From Bryopsis sp. KO-2023 (Eukaryota; Chlorophyta; Ulvophyceae; Bryopsidales; Bryopsidaceae): a stretch of DNA of 64,000 bases. The notes beneath the pieces are model-generated. The model made no database searches, was not told the DNA's origin, and saw only the letters and a list, made by a program, of their open reading frames with translations. The stretch is taken from assembly GCA_030272585.1 (NCBI GenBank), contig BSYQ01000002.1:434001-498000 (forward strand), written 5' to 3'. Positions 43,680 to 54,367 of the stretch are shown one piece after another; the first letter of the stretch is position 1; every line of letters starts with the position of its first letter. The position numbers and the translations under genes were made by a program.

Positions 43680-44699
43680 TCAGGCTTTTCTGAGTTTCAC
43701 ATTTCTGGATCCCCCTGAACTTCCAGGAGGTTTCCTTTTCTTTCCTTCTGGTCCACTGTCTCCGCCTGGCTCATTGACGACCCAATCCCCATCGTAGTCC
43801 GTTGGTTCTGCATCGTCTTCGGCTGCCTCGAATTTTCTCAGGGGGCCCACGGTCCGCTTGGCCTTTAAATACACTCCCCGAGTATAATCCGACCCCAACT
43901 TGAAACCCAAGGCGCAGAGTTTGCAGGTTTCCGAGTGTAGCACCATTGGTGGCCCTGTTTCAGCTGGTACCCACATTCTCCGCCAGTCTCGTTTTTCCTC
44001 ATCGACTTCCAGACTGATACTCAGCCACACCCGATCCCGACACCCGATATTCGAGCACACCCAGTGCCGTTGGCAGTCTTCTCCGGTCGGCTGACAGTTG
44101 CTGCTTGGGGTGCGACAAAACACGCAAGTGTGTTTTTCCCCCTCTTCGTGCTTCACTTCTCCGCTTGGTTTTCCCGACATGGACTCCACCATACTCTTCA
44201 ACAAGTCTACCTGGCCCTTGAGCTGTTGGTTCCGCATTTGCTCTTCCCGCAGCTTGTCTTCGACCCCGTCGAGCTTGTGGCGCATTTCCTCATCTGCCCC
44301 CTCCATCAGCAGCTTTTCCGCCTCTCTTTTCGCCGCGTCCGCTGAAGTTTCCGCCATCGCCAATTTTACGCTGAGGTCCTCATTTTCCGCCAAATATTTC
44401 GCCCGGTCGTCGAGCAACCGAGTGCGTTCAGCCTCCCAGCTATCTCTTTCCGCCTGAAATCCCCCTTCTTCTTCCAGCTCGCCGATCTTTTGCTTGAGTT
44501 GTTCTTTTTCCTCCTCCAGCTTTGCCATTTTTTCCAGGGCCTCCTGCTCATCTCTTTCTTGGATTCTTTCCAGTCTGGTTCCTTCCTTCAGGTACTCCTC
44601 CAGCATTTTGTTGATCCTTTCCGACACTCCCTCGATCGCTCCAGCATTCTTTTTAATCTCCTCCAACAGTGCTTTGACTCCTCCACCAAACTCAACCAT
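43680..44699 (-). CDS. Extra 3' ORF of element 2: coiled coil plus Cys-rich domain
   Basis: 339 residues from the ATG at 44699, 94 nt after the pol stop; the frame is open further upstream to 44846. Residues 1-190 are a Lys/Glu-rich heptad-type coiled coil (EALEKMAKLEEEKEQLKQK). Then a Cys/His cluster follows: TCVFC, a NCQ, DCQRHWVCSNIGC, and later TCKLC, spaced like a zinc-binding fold. The tail is acidic, then basic (GKKRKPPGSS), suggesting nuclear localisation. It sits where env or other accessory ORFs lie in some Ty3/Gypsy elements, but has no signal peptide or membrane segment, so it is not env-like. Function unknown; I do not recognise the family. Confidence 0.8.
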   Translation of the reverse strand: MVEFGGGVKALLEEIKKNAGAIEGVSERINKMLEEYLKEGTRLERIQERDEQEALEKMAKLEEEKEQLKQKIGELEEEGGFQAERDSWEAERTRLLDDRAKYLAENEDLSVKLAMAETSADAAKREAEKLLMEGADEEMRHKLDGVEDKLREEQMRNQQLKGQVDLLKSMVESMSGKPSGEVKHEEGEKHTCVFCRTPSSNCQPTGEDCQRHWVCSNIGCRDRVWLSISLEVDEEKRDWRRMWVPAETGPPMVLHSETCKLCALGFKLGSDYTRGVYLKAKRTVGPLRKFEAAEDDAEPTDYDGDWVVNEPGGDSGPEGKKRKPPGSSGGSRNVKLRKA

Positions 44700-44793
44700 G
44701 TTGTCTGCTTTCTTTTTCTTTTTCGAACTCCAAACTGTCTCTCGCACACACTCGCACTCGCACACACTCAACCCGAACTCAGGAAAACAGGAG

Positions 44794-47700
44794 CTAGTCC
44801 ATGGAAGATTTTTGACGTAAATACTCCTGCAGCACTTGCTGCGCATTACCCAAGTGATGTGACGGGAGCCACTGGTCCTCTTCCGATCCGTATCCTTCCC
44901 AGGAAACCAAGTACTCTGTCACATTCTTCTTTTTCCGCCGTTTGGTTCGATGTGTCTTGATCTTTTCGACGATATATTCCTCGACTCCTTCCAACACCAC
45001 TGGATCTGGAGGTGGAGAAATAGCCCTGGCTGGAAACTCTTCTGATCCATCTTCAAATGCTTTTAGCTTGGAAACATGAAAAACATCATGTATTTTCCAG
45101 TGATTAGGAAGTTCCAACCTGTAAGTTACTGATGTCACAATATCAATAATTCTAAAAGGTCCACAAAACTTAGATACCAACTTCCGGCCCATCATTGGCG
45201 GTAAAGGTAAATCAGCTGTCGATAAAAAGACATACTGATTTAATGCAAAACTTGCATCCCTCCGCCCTCGGTTTGCGACAGCCCTCTGTCGCTGTTGGCT
45301 TTTCAAAATCGCTTTCCGAGCCAGCTGTAAACTTTTAGCCCAAACTGTCCACCATTCATCAGAAACTGGACCTGAGTCTAACAAATCCTGAGGGGATCTG
45401 GGATGTTGCCCATAAACCAAATAAAAAGGTGTAAAACCTGTTGATGAGTGAACGGATGAGTTATAAGCAAACTCAGCCGCCACTAATTTAGTGTCCCAAT
45501 CACCCCCTATGGTCGAAATATAAATTCGCAACATGTCTCCGACTACTCGATTTGCCCTTTCAGTCATTCCATCAGTTTCAGGGTGATATCCCGATGACAT
45601 GGCTAAACGAGTTCCCGCTAATTCCCACAGTTTTCGCCAAAACTGGCCTGTAAAACGAGTATCTCGATCGGAAATAATAGCCTCTGGCAACCCATGATGT
45701 CTGAAAATTGTATCAAAGAAAATTTCAGCTACCCCACTAGCTGTAACTGCAGTAGTGGTGGCTACCAAGTGGATCATTCGACTAAAACGGTCGACCATAA
45801 CCACTAAATAATCATGACCCTTTTGTGTCATAGGTAAAGGTCCCACAAAATCTAAACAAACTTCTTTCCAGCGTTCGTCTGGAACTGGAATCGGCTGATA
45901 TAACCCCAATGGTTTTTGAGTGCTAGACTTGTTTTTCTGACAACCAACACAAGTCCTAACATATCGTTCGACATCCTCAGTGCATCTAGGCCAATAATAT
46001 CTTTTTCGAACATTTGCGACAGTCTTGTGTCTCCCAAAATGTCCAGCCTGATCGTGACATTCAGCCAACACTGTTTGTCTAATTTCTTTGTCCTTTGGAA
46101 TATACCAAAACCATTTGTCTTTCAGACTATACCACAATTTTGTGCCATCCCACCTATAACGCGGATCTTTTTCACCAGCTTCCCAATTAGCTATAACTTC
46201 TCTGCAATGTTCATCCCCTTGATACGCAAGTCTAACCTGATCCTGAAATACTACGCCTGCTCGGACTTTTGCCACAGCGTTTAATTCCATTTCCGACCTT
46301 CGACTTAATGCATCTGCAACTGTATTTTCTTTTCCAGGTTTGTATTTAATCTCAAAATCAAATTCCTGTAAAGTTTCCATCCACCTAGCCTGTCTACTGG
46401 ATAATTTAGGCTGCGTCTGAATATATTTCAGCGGAGCGTGGTCCGTGTGAACCACAAATTTCCTCGCCCCCAAATAATGTCGCCAAGTTTTCAAACAATA
46501 GACTATCGCATACAGTTCTTTTTCGTGTGTCGGATAATTCCTCTCAGCTGAATTTAATTTCCGACTTTCAAACGCGGCTGGTTGTTGCCCCTGACCTTGA
46601 TCTTGCGTCAGAACTCCTCCAATAGCAAAATCCGATGCGTCTGTAGTTACTTCAAAACTCAACTCCGGATCTGGAATTATTAACACAGGTGCCTCCTGCA
46701 TGCTCTTCTTTAGCGTCTGAAACGCTTTCTCCTGACTTTCAGTCCACTGCCATTTAACTTCCTTCCTTGTTAGTTCATGTAACGGCGTTGCAATCCCAGA
46801 GTATCCCTTAATAAATTTCCGATAATAATTCGCTAAACCCAAAAACGACCTAATATCCCGAACTGTCTGAGGTTGTGCCCACTCCTTAATGGCTAAAACT
46901 TTCTTAGGTACCACGGAGAGTCCCTCTCTTCCGACTATGTGTCCCAAAAATTCGACTTCTGTCATCCCCAAATCACATTTGTCCGGTGAAACGTAAAGTT
47001 TGTGTTTTTCGAGTAGCTGAAACACTTGTCTAAGATGTTCCTTGTGCTCTTCCCAGTTCCGACTGTAAACTAAGATATCATCGAGATAAACTATAACAAA
47101 CTTATCCAGATGTGGTCGAAAAACATCGTTCATCACATTCATAAAAGTTGCTGGTGCATTTGTCAAACCCATTGGCATAACTGTGTATTCGTAAGATCCA
47201 TATCTAGTTCGAAAAGCAGTTTTCGCCCAATCCTTTTTCGCCATCCTGACTTGATAGTATCCCGAACACAAATCTATTTTCGAGAAGTATTTTGCGCCAT
47301 GAAGCTGATCTATCAGTTCATCTATCCTCGGAATCGGATAAGCGTTTTTCACCGTCACCTTATTCAATGCCCGATAATCTACACACATGCGTAGTTTCCC
47401 GTTCTTCTTCGGTACAAAAATTACCGGTGCTCCCCAAGGTGATCTACTCGGTCGAATAAACCCTTTTCCCGACATGTCTGCAATCTGAGTTTTCAGTTCT
47501 GCCATTTCCTTGATGCCTAGTCGATAAGGTGCTTTACTTTGTGGAACCGTGCCTGGTTCCAACTGGATCGTGTGTTCGATACCTCTGGAAGGGGGTATCT
47601 CACTGGGTAATTCTTCCACAAAAGTGTTAGGAAATTCCTGTCTGATTTCTGCTGTAAGTTCAGCTTGTCTGGAAACATTTTGTTCAGAGTCAGTTCTGTT

Positions 47701-48393
47701 CAAACATGTTTCAAACACCATCAGCACACACTGGTCCCCTTCCTCCTCTCCGGGGTTTGCCGGAGGAATCAAATGTTCTTTCAGCCCGTCTGAAACCACT
47801 ACCTCATTCGTTCGAAAATCAACCCGGGGATTATGCTTAGCCAGCCAAGTTTTTCCCAATATAGCATCATACTTAGCAAGAGACATTTCATGAAAAATCT
47901 CCCTACTAGCAAAATCTCCAAATCTGAGAGTAGCCCTGATCTTCCCTTTAGATTCTAAGGTACTTCCCCCAGCCAGGCTAACTTTTTCTTCTTGTGCTTC
48001 TAATTCCAGCTTATTTTTCTCGCAAAATTTCCGAGCCAAAAAGCAATCAGTTGCTCCACAGTCTATTAATATCTCAGCTGCAAAACCTGAGATTTCCCCT
48101 TTCACAGTAATCAGTTGTCTAGTTCGGTTATCAGTTTCAGCCACTGCTAGAAATCCGAACTTAGTCATGTCTAAATCTGTCCCATCAAATGAATGGACTT
48201 CTAGGTTATCTTGGTTATCAGGTCTAGTCGGTTCCTTGGACGTTTCTTCCAACGAAAAATCCCTCGAATTCCTAGAATTCCTCGAACTCGCAGGCTTCCC
48301 CTTAACTTCACACCCTGCGAGTTTACCTAACATACTCATTTTCGCGAGGGGCAGTCTCGAGCGTAATGCCCTCGACGCCCACACTTGTAACAC
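44794..48393 (-). CDS. Element 2 Pol: protease, RT, RNase H, integrase, chromodomain
   Basis: About 1199 residues, overlapping the end of gag by 58 nt in the -1 frame, so probably made by frameshifting; the listed start is the frame start. Protease motif [10 protein letters not shown] (Cys where Ser/Thr is usual), RT with YLDDILVYS near 47080, RNase [11 protein letters not shown], integrase HHCC finger (HFGRH ... CVGC) and DDE residues in CLDFVG, SDRDTRF and TERANR. The C-terminal chromodomain ([20 protein letters not shown]) would target insertion to marked chromatin, as known for chromoviruses. No stops or frame breaks inside. Confidence 0.95.
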   Translation of the reverse strand: MLQVWASRALRSRLPLAKMSMLGKLAGCEVKGKPASSRNSRNSRDFSLEETSKEPTRPDNQDNLEVHSFDGTDLDMTKFGFLAVAETDNRTRQLITVKGEISGFAAEILIDCGATDCFLARKFCEKNKLELEAQEEKVSLAGGSTLESKGKIRATLRFGDFASREIFHEMSLAKYDAILGKTWLAKHNPRVDFRTNEVVVSDGLKEHLIPPANPGEEEGDQCVLMVFETCLNRTDSEQNVSRQAELTAEIRQEFPNTFVEELPSEIPPSRGIEHTIQLEPGTVPQSKAPYRLGIKEMAELKTQIADMSGKGFIRPSRSPWGAPVIFVPKKNGKLRMCVDYRALNKVTVKNAYPIPRIDELIDQLHGAKYFSKIDLCSGYYQVRMAKKDWAKTAFRTRYGSYEYTVMPMGLTNAPATFMNVMNDVFRPHLDKFVIVYLDDILVYSRNWEEHKEHLRQVFQLLEKHKLYVSPDKCDLGMTEVEFLGHIVGREGLSVVPKKVLAIKEWAQPQTVRDIRSFLGLANYYRKFIKGYSGIATPLHELTRKEVKWQWTESQEKAFQTLKKSMQEAPVLIIPDPELSFEVTTDASDFAIGGVLTQDQGQGQQPAAFESRKLNSAERNYPTHEKELYAIVYCLKTWRHYLGARKFVVHTDHAPLKYIQTQPKLSSRQARWMETLQEFDFEIKYKPGKENTVADALSRRSEMELNAVAKVRAGVVFQDQVRLAYQGDEHCREVIANWEAGEKDPRYRWDGTKLWYSLKDKWFWYIPKDKEIRQTVLAECHDQAGHFGRHKTVANVRKRYYWPRCTEDVERYVRTCVGCQKNKSSTQKPLGLYQPIPVPDERWKEVCLDFVGPLPMTQKGHDYLVVMVDRFSRMIHLVATTTAVTASGVAEIFFDTIFRHHGLPEAIISDRDTRFTGQFWRKLWELAGTRLAMSSGYHPETDGMTERANRVVGDMLRIYISTIGGDWDTKLVAAEFAYNSSVHSSTGFTPFYLVYGQHPRSPQDLLDSGPVSDEWWTVWAKSLQLARKAILKSQQRQRAVANRGRRDASFALNQYVFLSTADLPLPPMMGRKLVSKFCGPFRIIDIVTSVTYRLELPNHWKIHDVFHVSKLKAFEDGSEEFPARAISPPPDPVVLEGVEEYIVEKIKTHRTKRRKKKNVTEYLVSWEGYGSEEDQWLPSHHLGNAQQVLQEYLRQKSSMD

Positions 48394-49334
48394 TTCACCT
48401 CTCCGTCTGCTTTTTCTTTCTTCCAGACTGGCTTATTTCTTTCTCTCTCTTTATCACCTCGCTGTTTCTGCTGTCTCTGTTGTCGCCTTCTTCCGACGTA
48501 GTCCAATTCCATGTGATCCGATCTGCGATTTCCGCCGCCGCCGCTGCTGCCGCCGCCGCCGCCGCGATCTCGATTCAAGATCGAACTCCCAGATTGAGCT
48601 CCTCCCCACCTTTCCGCCACTCGAATAGCTTCATCCAAGGTCTTGGGGTTTTGGAGGTCGGTCTCGATACCAACCCTCCCTCGCAAACCATCGACGAACC
48701 TGTGTATTTTTTCGCCCTCCGATGCGTCGGAAATATACAACATCAGCTGCCTAAAGCGATGCGTGTATTCCCGCACAGACATTCCGCCTTGGCGTAAATT
48801 CGCCCATTCTGTCCGTGTGCGGCGCAAAAAATGTGGTTCTCCGAACTGGTTTTTCAGCTCCTCACAGAAGTCCTCATACGTCGGCAAAGGTCGGCCTCCA
48901 TCAGTCTCCGACTCCTCCACTCTTGTCCTCCACCATGTCGCGGCTGGCCCTCTCAGTAGAGATCCTGCCAGGCGGAGTTTCGAGACTCCATCTTCGACGT
49001 GGGTGGCGTCAAAATGCACTCGGAGGCTGAACAACCAGTCCTGGATAGGAGGGTCATTCTGCCTGCCTCCCCACAGATCAGGTCGGGCTGGCTTGCTTCT
49101 CAGGTCATTACCTCGACCACCACTTCCAGCCGCCGTTCCAGCCTGTGCTGCAGTTGCCGCCCCGATTGCTGTTCCCACTTTGTCGGTTAGTTGCTCCAAA
49201 ATGGAGCTTCCCACAGCCTCATTGACCGCCGTGCTCAGCATTCCCGGTACTTCTTCGACCACGCCTTGCACTCGGTTCAACCTTCCCATTACCTCCTCAT
49301 ACGCCGCCCTCAACTCAGCCACCTGTTGCTCCAT
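48336..49334 (-). CDS. Element 2 Gag with CCHC zinc knuckle
   Basis: 332 residues from the ATG at 49334. Helical N-terminus, capsid-type centre ([33 protein letters not shown]), Gly-rich linker (SSGGGG) and a single knuckle [14 protein letters not shown] at the C-terminus. Packages element RNA. It begins 8 nt after the stop of a small upstream ORF. Confidence 0.94.
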   Translation of the reverse strand: MEQQVAELRAAYEEVMGRLNRVQGVVEEVPGMLSTAVNEAVGSSILEQLTDKVGTAIGAATAAQAGTAAGSGGRGNDLRSKPARPDLWGGRQNDPPIQDWLFSLRVHFDATHVEDGVSKLRLAGSLLRGPAATWWRTRVEESETDGGRPLPTYEDFCEELKNQFGEPHFLRRTRTEWANLRQGGMSVREYTHRFRQLMLYISDASEGEKIHRFVDGLRGRVGIETDLQNPKTLDEAIRVAERWGGAQSGSSILNRDRGGGGGSSGGGGNRRSDHMELDYVGRRRQQRQQKQRGDKERERNKPVWKKEKADGEVKCYKCGRRGHYARDCPSRK

Positions 49335-49341
49335 CTCAGCC

Positions 49342-49701
49342 TCAAAAATCCTCGGTTAGGGTATTCCGCGGATAGGTAAATTCGGATACCCTAACTTTCT
49401 TCGACTGCCTTTTCCGATCAAGGAGCTCCACTGACTCTCCTTCCTGATTTACGAGGGTGTCTGGAACCCTCTTCCTCTCTGGATCTCCGGTGCACGTCCT
49501 GACAATCTGCCGCTCCTCTTGGGTCAGCTGCAGAAACTTGTCGCCAAACAAACCCAGAGGTCTGATAGTTGGGATTTCCAGACCCTCTGAGTTTACGACC
49601 GGCTCTTGCTCGTGCCCCCGTACGTTATGTACTCCTGGCTGCGCGAGCGTCCACTTTACTTGGTAGGTGTCGTTTAGTTCGTGGATCCTCTCCTCTTTCA
49701 T
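49342..49701 (-). CDS. Small ORF 3 upstream of gag in element 2
   Basis: 119 residues, charged, with DTYQVKWTL and a C-terminal KKVRVSEFTYP. Its ATG overlaps the stop of the preceding ORF in an ATGA arrangement. No family recognised. Confidence 0.6.
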   Translation of the reverse strand: MKEERIHELNDTYQVKWTLAQPGVHNVRGHEQEPVVNSEGLEIPTIRPLGLFGDKFLQLTQEERQIVRTCTGDPERKRVPDTLVNQEGESVELLDRKRQSKKVRVSEFTYPRNTLTEDF

Positions 49702-50006
49702 TGGTGAAAAAGCGATGTCAGGGCCAAGGAGTTCCGTTCCTCCTCGTCGTAGCGGTAAAACCTTGATGTAGTGGGAAAGTCGAGAGGTGACTCGGTAGTT
49801 GGGGTTGGCTGATTCTCCTTGTCAGCCTGTTCTTCCAGCTCTTTCAGAAAGCAGAGTAGGTCGAGTTCTTCGTAGTTCAACTGAACCTCGTTCCTCCTAG
49901 CTTCCCTCCGCACAATCGGTAATCCCAGCTCCTCGTCGGGATACTGCCACTCTACTCTGTAATAAAGATCGAGAAGGTGAGCCAGCCAAGGGTCCATAGA
50001 CAACAA
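49698..50006 (-). CDS. Small ORF 2 upstream of gag in element 2
   Basis: 102 residues, acidic, starting MLSMDPWLAHLLDLYYRVEW. It starts 4 nt after the stop of ORF 1 and ends overlapping ORF 3. No family recognised. Confidence 0.6.
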   Translation of the reverse strand: MLSMDPWLAHLLDLYYRVEWQYPDEELGLPIVRREARRNEVQLNYEELDLLCFLKELEEQADKENQPTPTTESPLDFPTTSRFYRYDEEERNSLALTSLFHQ

Positions 50007-50009
50007 AAC

Positions 50010-50321
50010 TCACTGATGTTGGGGTTCCTCCTGAGTTGGGGTTTCAGGGGTAAGCGGAAGATCAACTGTCGCCTCTGTCTCAGTTCTCGATTCGCTTGAT
50101 CCTGTGCTTTCAGTATCACTATTGTCTTCGCCTATGTGCAGAACTTCCAACGGGTTCTCTTCCAGCCAGAGGTCTACAAGCAGTAACCTAGGATCTCCTT
50201 CTTCGCCAAACCAGTATTCTTCTTCTCTGATTATAGGCATAGAAACTCGCTCCGAAACCAGTGAAACGGATTTGTTTCCTGAGGCTGAATACTTCCAGCC
50301 GCCACTTAAACCGTTCTTCAC
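50010..50321 (-). CDS. Small ORF 1 upstream of gag in element 2, starting inside the 5' LTR
   Basis: 103 residues; the first 20 are LTR-encoded (MKNGLSGGWKYSASGNK). The C-terminus is very acidic and Ser/Thr-rich. It crosses the LTR end and the primer-binding site without a stop. Confidence 0.5.
   Translation of the reverse strand: MKNGLSGGWKYSASGNKSVSLVSERVSMPIIREEEYWFGEEGDPRLLLVDLWLEENPLEVLHIGEDNSDTESTGSSESRTETEATVDLPLTPETPTQEEPQHQ
50249..50260 (-). promoter_or_regulatory. Primer-binding site of element 2
   Basis: TGGTTTCGGAGC, one base after the 5' LTR, identical to that of element 1. Confidence 0.8.
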
Positions 50322-50831
50322 ACACGTTGGGAGACGACCAGAAGTTCTGTAAGAAAGGTCTGAGACACGAGAGTATACAACTGAATCTTATTTCAACAAG
50401 CTTGTTCTTTACAACGATCCCCAGCCTTTTATACTCTCAGCCCAGAGCTTCTAGAAACTCCCAGCCCATCTCCTAACCTTACAAATACTAGCTATCATCT
50501 AGCTCTCCCCAAAACGTCTCTATCATTTCTCAGCTCAGCCCTTCTAGCCAGAGCTCCGACTAACCCTTTATAACCCTTGATAACCTCTAGACTAAGGACC
50601 CAGACTGAAGCTCCTTCCAGTCTGACTCCCGACTCTCTACCCAAACTCTCAGCCATCTGAGACCTGACACTGAATATACTGAACCTGGTTCGAACTCTTT
50701 TCACTACGTTTCAGCCTCTCATTGAGCATCACGTAACTACCCCATTCCAGTCAGTCCGCGACTACCTGGAACTCTCAGACTGTAACCTCTGTTTTCCGCC
50801 TAGATCTTCGCCTACTAAGTCAGCCGTTTCA
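50262..50831 (-). repeat. 5' LTR of element 2 (570 bp)
   Basis: Matches 42600-43169 end to end by eye and is flanked by CCAAC. Confidence 0.95.
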
Positions 50832-51369
50832 CCAACCAACATCTCCACAACTACACTGTCCTTCCCCAAACACCCAAACTCCACGAGTTAAGCAACAACA
50901 GTTCAAAAAAAGAAAAAAACGAGAAAAAGCGACCAATCCTATCATGTGCATGAGAATTTCCATGCATAAGTGAAATTCTCTTTTCCCTTCTTCATTGACT
51001 CCACACCATTTTTGTTTCTGCTGGACACGTTTCGATTCTCTCTCTTTTTTGTTTGATTTTTTTAGGGGTGGGGGGTTGGGGGGGGGGGGGGGCGACCTAT
51101 GGCTGGAGGTGATTGCTGGTCAACTCAGCCTTTCGGACAACTTGAAACCCAAAGTTTCAAGTGCCTGTGTCAGAAACTCCCGCCGTCTGATGGTGGACCC
51201 TGATATAACCCTTGCTGGCTAAGGAATCAGGAATCAGTTTCACACTTGAGTAGGCCGCTATGGCTGTACAGCTTGGGCCTGTTTCAAGTATGTTTCCAAT
51301 CAATGAGCCATTTATGCTCACCATTATCCTTGTCCCCATCCTCTCTGGCTAAGGGTGTTACTTTGCATT

Positions 51370-51423
51370 CCCCCAAACATGCTATAGGCTCTGGCCTGGC
51401 ATGGCTTTTAAGATTCTTGATCA
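51370..51423 (+). repeat. Short hairpin repeat
   Basis: Core CATGCTATAGGCTCTGGCCT then GGCATGGCTTTTAAG. Confidence 0.7.
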
Positions 51424-52330
51424 GTTTGTAGCATCGGGGAAATATTACAAAAGAAACCCTCAGCCAGCAAGGTTTATCTCGCTGGGAAAACTGGAACCAA
51501 ACAAAGTCTTAATTTTGACTTGATTTGGAAAAAAAAGGAACAAGAAGAAAGGCCTAGCTAGACAACAGGTGCAAAAATAAGTTTTAGTCTGTTTTTTTTT
51601 CATTTTTTTTTTTCAAGTTAGACCCCCCCAACCCAAAAAAAGCTATTTTACAACGGGTCGAAAAGAAAGAGGGAGAGGGGTAGATTTTTGAGTTGAAGAA
51701 TGGGCGTAAAGATCAAATATATATATAAACCCGGCCAATTGAGGTTTAGAGCAACAACGGCCAGCCTGACCTGAGGTCCCCATTCTCCTTCGTTTTATCC
51801 ACTCATCCCTGAACCCTCTCATTCATTCACCAGTGTATTTTTGTTCAATTTCGTCGGCCCAAAAGTGGCTCCAAGTTTGGCTTTTTCACCATATTGTGGA
51901 TCTTTTGGGGCCTGTTGATGTGCTCATTTGTATATTTATATGTTGATTGAATGTCAGTCAGGTGCAAGGATAAAATATCTTTACTAATATCTTAATATCT
52001 TTACTAGTATCTTAATATCTTCACTAATAGCTTAATATCTTTACTTTATCTTTATATCATTACTTTATCTTTATATCTTTACATTATCTTAATATCTTTA
52101 CTAATATCTTTATATTTTTATGTGTTTGGAGACACCTTTTTCTAAGGCCCCAATCCCCTTGTCGAGAAGCAACAACTAGGTTGAAACACCTCACTCTAAA
52201 AGGCTCTAGTTTTTATACCAAAAAATGAGCATGTGGCCCCAACTTCGACAATACAAATTTCAAGGTGTCGAAAAAACACAAAACTGATTCATCTCTGTTG
52301 GTTGTGAGTTCTAATGGTACGTTGTTTGTT

Positions 52331-52388
52331 TTCCTTAGTGCTATAGGCTTTGGCCTAGCACATTCTTTAAAATTTTTTGTTGGTTGTG
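52331..52388 (+). repeat. Short hairpin repeat with shared flank
   Basis: Core GTGCTATAGGCTTTGGCCTA then GCACATTCT. The preceding sequence from about 52313 is shared with the copy at 55631. Confidence 0.65.
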
Positions 52389-52847
52389 GGTTTTGTGGAA
52401 GTTATTATCTTGAATGTGGCTCAATATTTTCAAACATCGGGTGGTTGTGGCGCTTTTGCAACCCAAAAATATGCTCGAGGATTTTTTTTGGGGGGGGGAC
52501 ACAAAAACAATACAATGGTCATCACCCCCTATAATGCCAGAGTAAGAAAAAAACTCACACAGAACACCAAACAAACAAAGAAAAGTTACATTGTGGAGGA
52601 GAATCTTGTGAAATTCTTGGTTGGTCGGGCGAACGGAATCCTCGTGACTGAGGAAAGCCGTTAAAAGTCGCCAGTGACGGTTTCTATGTACGACATGAGG
52701 AGGGTTGGTTTAGGGGTGCCTAAGCGACACATCACGACGTCTCAGTCAGCATCAACGACCCACCCGTCAGACTGGCGGCCGCCAGACTGCCCCCCCCCCC
52801 CCCCCCCCACCGCTTTCTTCCTACAAAAACGCCTCTCGAACTCCCCA

Positions 52848-52990
52848 CAAGCACCCCTCCAACACTCAGCAGCGTTCCTTTCTTGTTTTACCAGCACCCC
52901 TCCAACACCCAGCAGCGTTCGCTCCTTGTTTTTCCAGCACCCCTCCAACACCCAGCAGCGTTCGCTCCTTTGTTTTTCCAGCACCCCAGT
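52848..52990 (+). repeat. About 43-bp tandem repeat in the probable leader of the phytocyanin-like gene
   Basis: About three and a half copies of CAGCACCCCTCCAACACCCA then GCAGCGTTCGCTCC and a T-rich end. The last copy stops 15-20 bp before the ATG. Confidence 0.8.
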
Positions 52991-53002
52991 GTCGTTTGAA
53001 GG

Positions 53003-53422
53003 ATGGGTCCCCGATTCGTGGCGGCGGCGGCGTTTTTCGTTCTCGCTGCGATCGTTCTGGTCGAGGGTCGACCAGAATCGCCCTCCTGGCAGTGGATGCA
53101 CGGTCGGGTGGATGAAATCACGATCGGGGGTAGCTCCGGCTGGAAAGTCGGCGACGGACGTTACGAGGATATCGGAGGTTTGAACGTGGGGGACAGCGTC
53201 ATTTTCAACTGGGTCGGAGCTCATACCGTCACCCTAATGCTGCGAAAGAATTGCAGATTCGCTGGATCGACGGAGCTGGCGGCGGGCAGCGCCGCCGGGG
53301 AGCCGTCCAGCTTCAAATTCACGTTCACGGAGCCGGGATCGTACGTTTTCGCGGATTCTGTCGGCGACAATTGCCAGAAAGGGATGCTGTTTTCGTGTTG
53401 GGTTCGGACGAAAAAGGAGTGA
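53003..53422 (+). CDS. Phytocyanin-like secreted protein lacking two copper ligands
   Basis: 139 residues, single exon. Residues 1-22 are a signal peptide (AAAAFFVLAAIVLVEG). The cupredoxin fold is shown by GGSSGWKVGDG, LNVGDSVIFNW, the His74 loop (GAHTV), and the C-terminal strand (PGSYVFADSVGDNCQKGM). Aligning on the usual C-x4-H-x4-M/Q ligand set, the Cys position is Asp118 and the second His is Asn123, while His74 and Met128 remain. The structural Cys pair (Cys84, Cys124) is kept. This resembles early-nodulin-like phytocyanins that do not bind type-1 copper. There is no GPI-type hydrophobic tail: the protein ends RTKKE. Function is inferred to be extracellular binding or structural rather than electron transfer. 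Confidence 0.88.
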   Translation: MGPRFVAAAAFFVLAAIVLVEGRPESPSWQWMHGRVDEITIGGSSGWKVGDGRYEDIGGLNVGDSVIFNWVGAHTVTLMLRKNCRFAGSTELAAGSAAGEPSSFKFTFTEPGSYVFADSVGDNCQKGMLFSCWVRTKKE

Positions 53423-53579
53423 TTGATTTCGATCGGTGTAATGGCGGCGGCATGGGGTTTTGGGTGGATCGAATCGAATTCGATTTTCGGTAAACGAAAG
53501 GCTAGTTGGAGAGGAGCTGTGGTAGGAAAATGCTGTTAAGATGGTTTTTTCAAACCTTTTTTTGCTGACTAAGGGGGAT

Positions 53580-53640
53580 TCCCCCGATGCTGTAGGTTTT
53601 GGCCTGGCATGTCTTGTGAAATTTTTGGTTGGTTGGTTGG
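53580..53640 (+). repeat. Short hairpin repeat, near-consensus with long TTGG tail
   Basis: CCCCGATGCTGTAGG, TTTTGGCCTGGCATGTCTTG, and a tail of six GGTT units. Confidence 0.75.
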
Positions 53641-54271
53641 TTGGTTGGGGAGTGGTTTTCTTTTATCCTGGATAGGATGGCCTGGCCAGTGTGTGGGGGG
53701 GAATCAAACCTAGTCAAATCAAATCATGATAAACCCACAGAGAGGTTTGATGGAATAAGTAAAAAGTCGATTTTATACCAAGGTTCTGTTTTTTTTTCCT
53801 CTTCTGTGGGAAAAACTGTTGAAAAATCGCCGCCGCCAGTTTTTTTTTCGCAAAAAGAAAAAAGGACGGCAACGGAGGTTTTTTGGGTTTTTTTTGGCAC
53901 TGCCCTTTTTTCTTCTTGCACTGTTTATATTTATACACATTTTTTTTTGGATACTTTTTTGTAATGTTTTTTGTGTTGTGAGTTTTTGACATGTAATGTT
54001 TGTAAAAAAAAACATTACAAAAACTCGTTTCTGTTTTGGAAAAATATCTGACTTTTGATCCAAGAAAAAAACTGTACTGTGTGTGTGTGTGTTTCTGTTT
54101 TGGAAAAATATCTGACTTCTGATCCAAGAAAAGAACTGTACTGTGTGTGTGTGTGTGTGTTTCTGTAAAAAGAAAAAACACCTTTTCTATCTTTTTGTGA
54201 ATGTTTTGAGCAAATGCAGCCATGTCTGACAGTGCTCGGAGTTACTCCAATATTTCGCTTCCTTCCAAAAA

Positions 54272-54367
54272 GAACACAAGACATGTTGGGCCAAGACCTC
54301 AATCAATCAATGTTGCATGTTGCATGTCACATGATACATGTTGGGCCAAGACCTATAGCATCGGGGG
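54272..54367 (-). repeat. Two diverged hairpin-repeat copies in direct orientation
   Basis: Both carry CATGTTGGGCCAAGACCT; the second retains ATAGCATCGGGGG. Confidence 0.6.

Larger units (their letters stand above)
42600..50831 (-). mobile_element. Intact chromodomain Ty3/Gypsy LTR retrotransposon (element 2)
   Basis: 8232-bp element on the minus strand. The 570-bp LTRs begin TGAAACGG and end CCGTTTCA and look identical. The 5-bp target duplication CCAAC lies at 42595-42599 and 50832-50836. Primer-binding site at 50260-50249, polypurine tract at 43183-43170. Order in the sense direction: three small ORFs, gag, pol in the -1 frame, then an extra coiled-coil ORF before the 3' LTR. Confidence 0.96.
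50832..53002. other. Intergenic stretch upstream of the phytocyanin-like gene
   Basis: No supported gene. Holds hairpin-repeat copies at 51370 and 52331, a block at 51245-51340 related to 25310-25400, an A/T-rich tandem repeat (51972-52118, unit around AATATCTTTACT), and a poly-C run near 52790-52808. Confidence 0.5.

Noticed and set aside
44794..44960. Plus-strand frames antisense to the element 2 accessory ORF as real genes
   Set aside because: They mirror a coiled-coil coding region on the minus strand and have no independent support.
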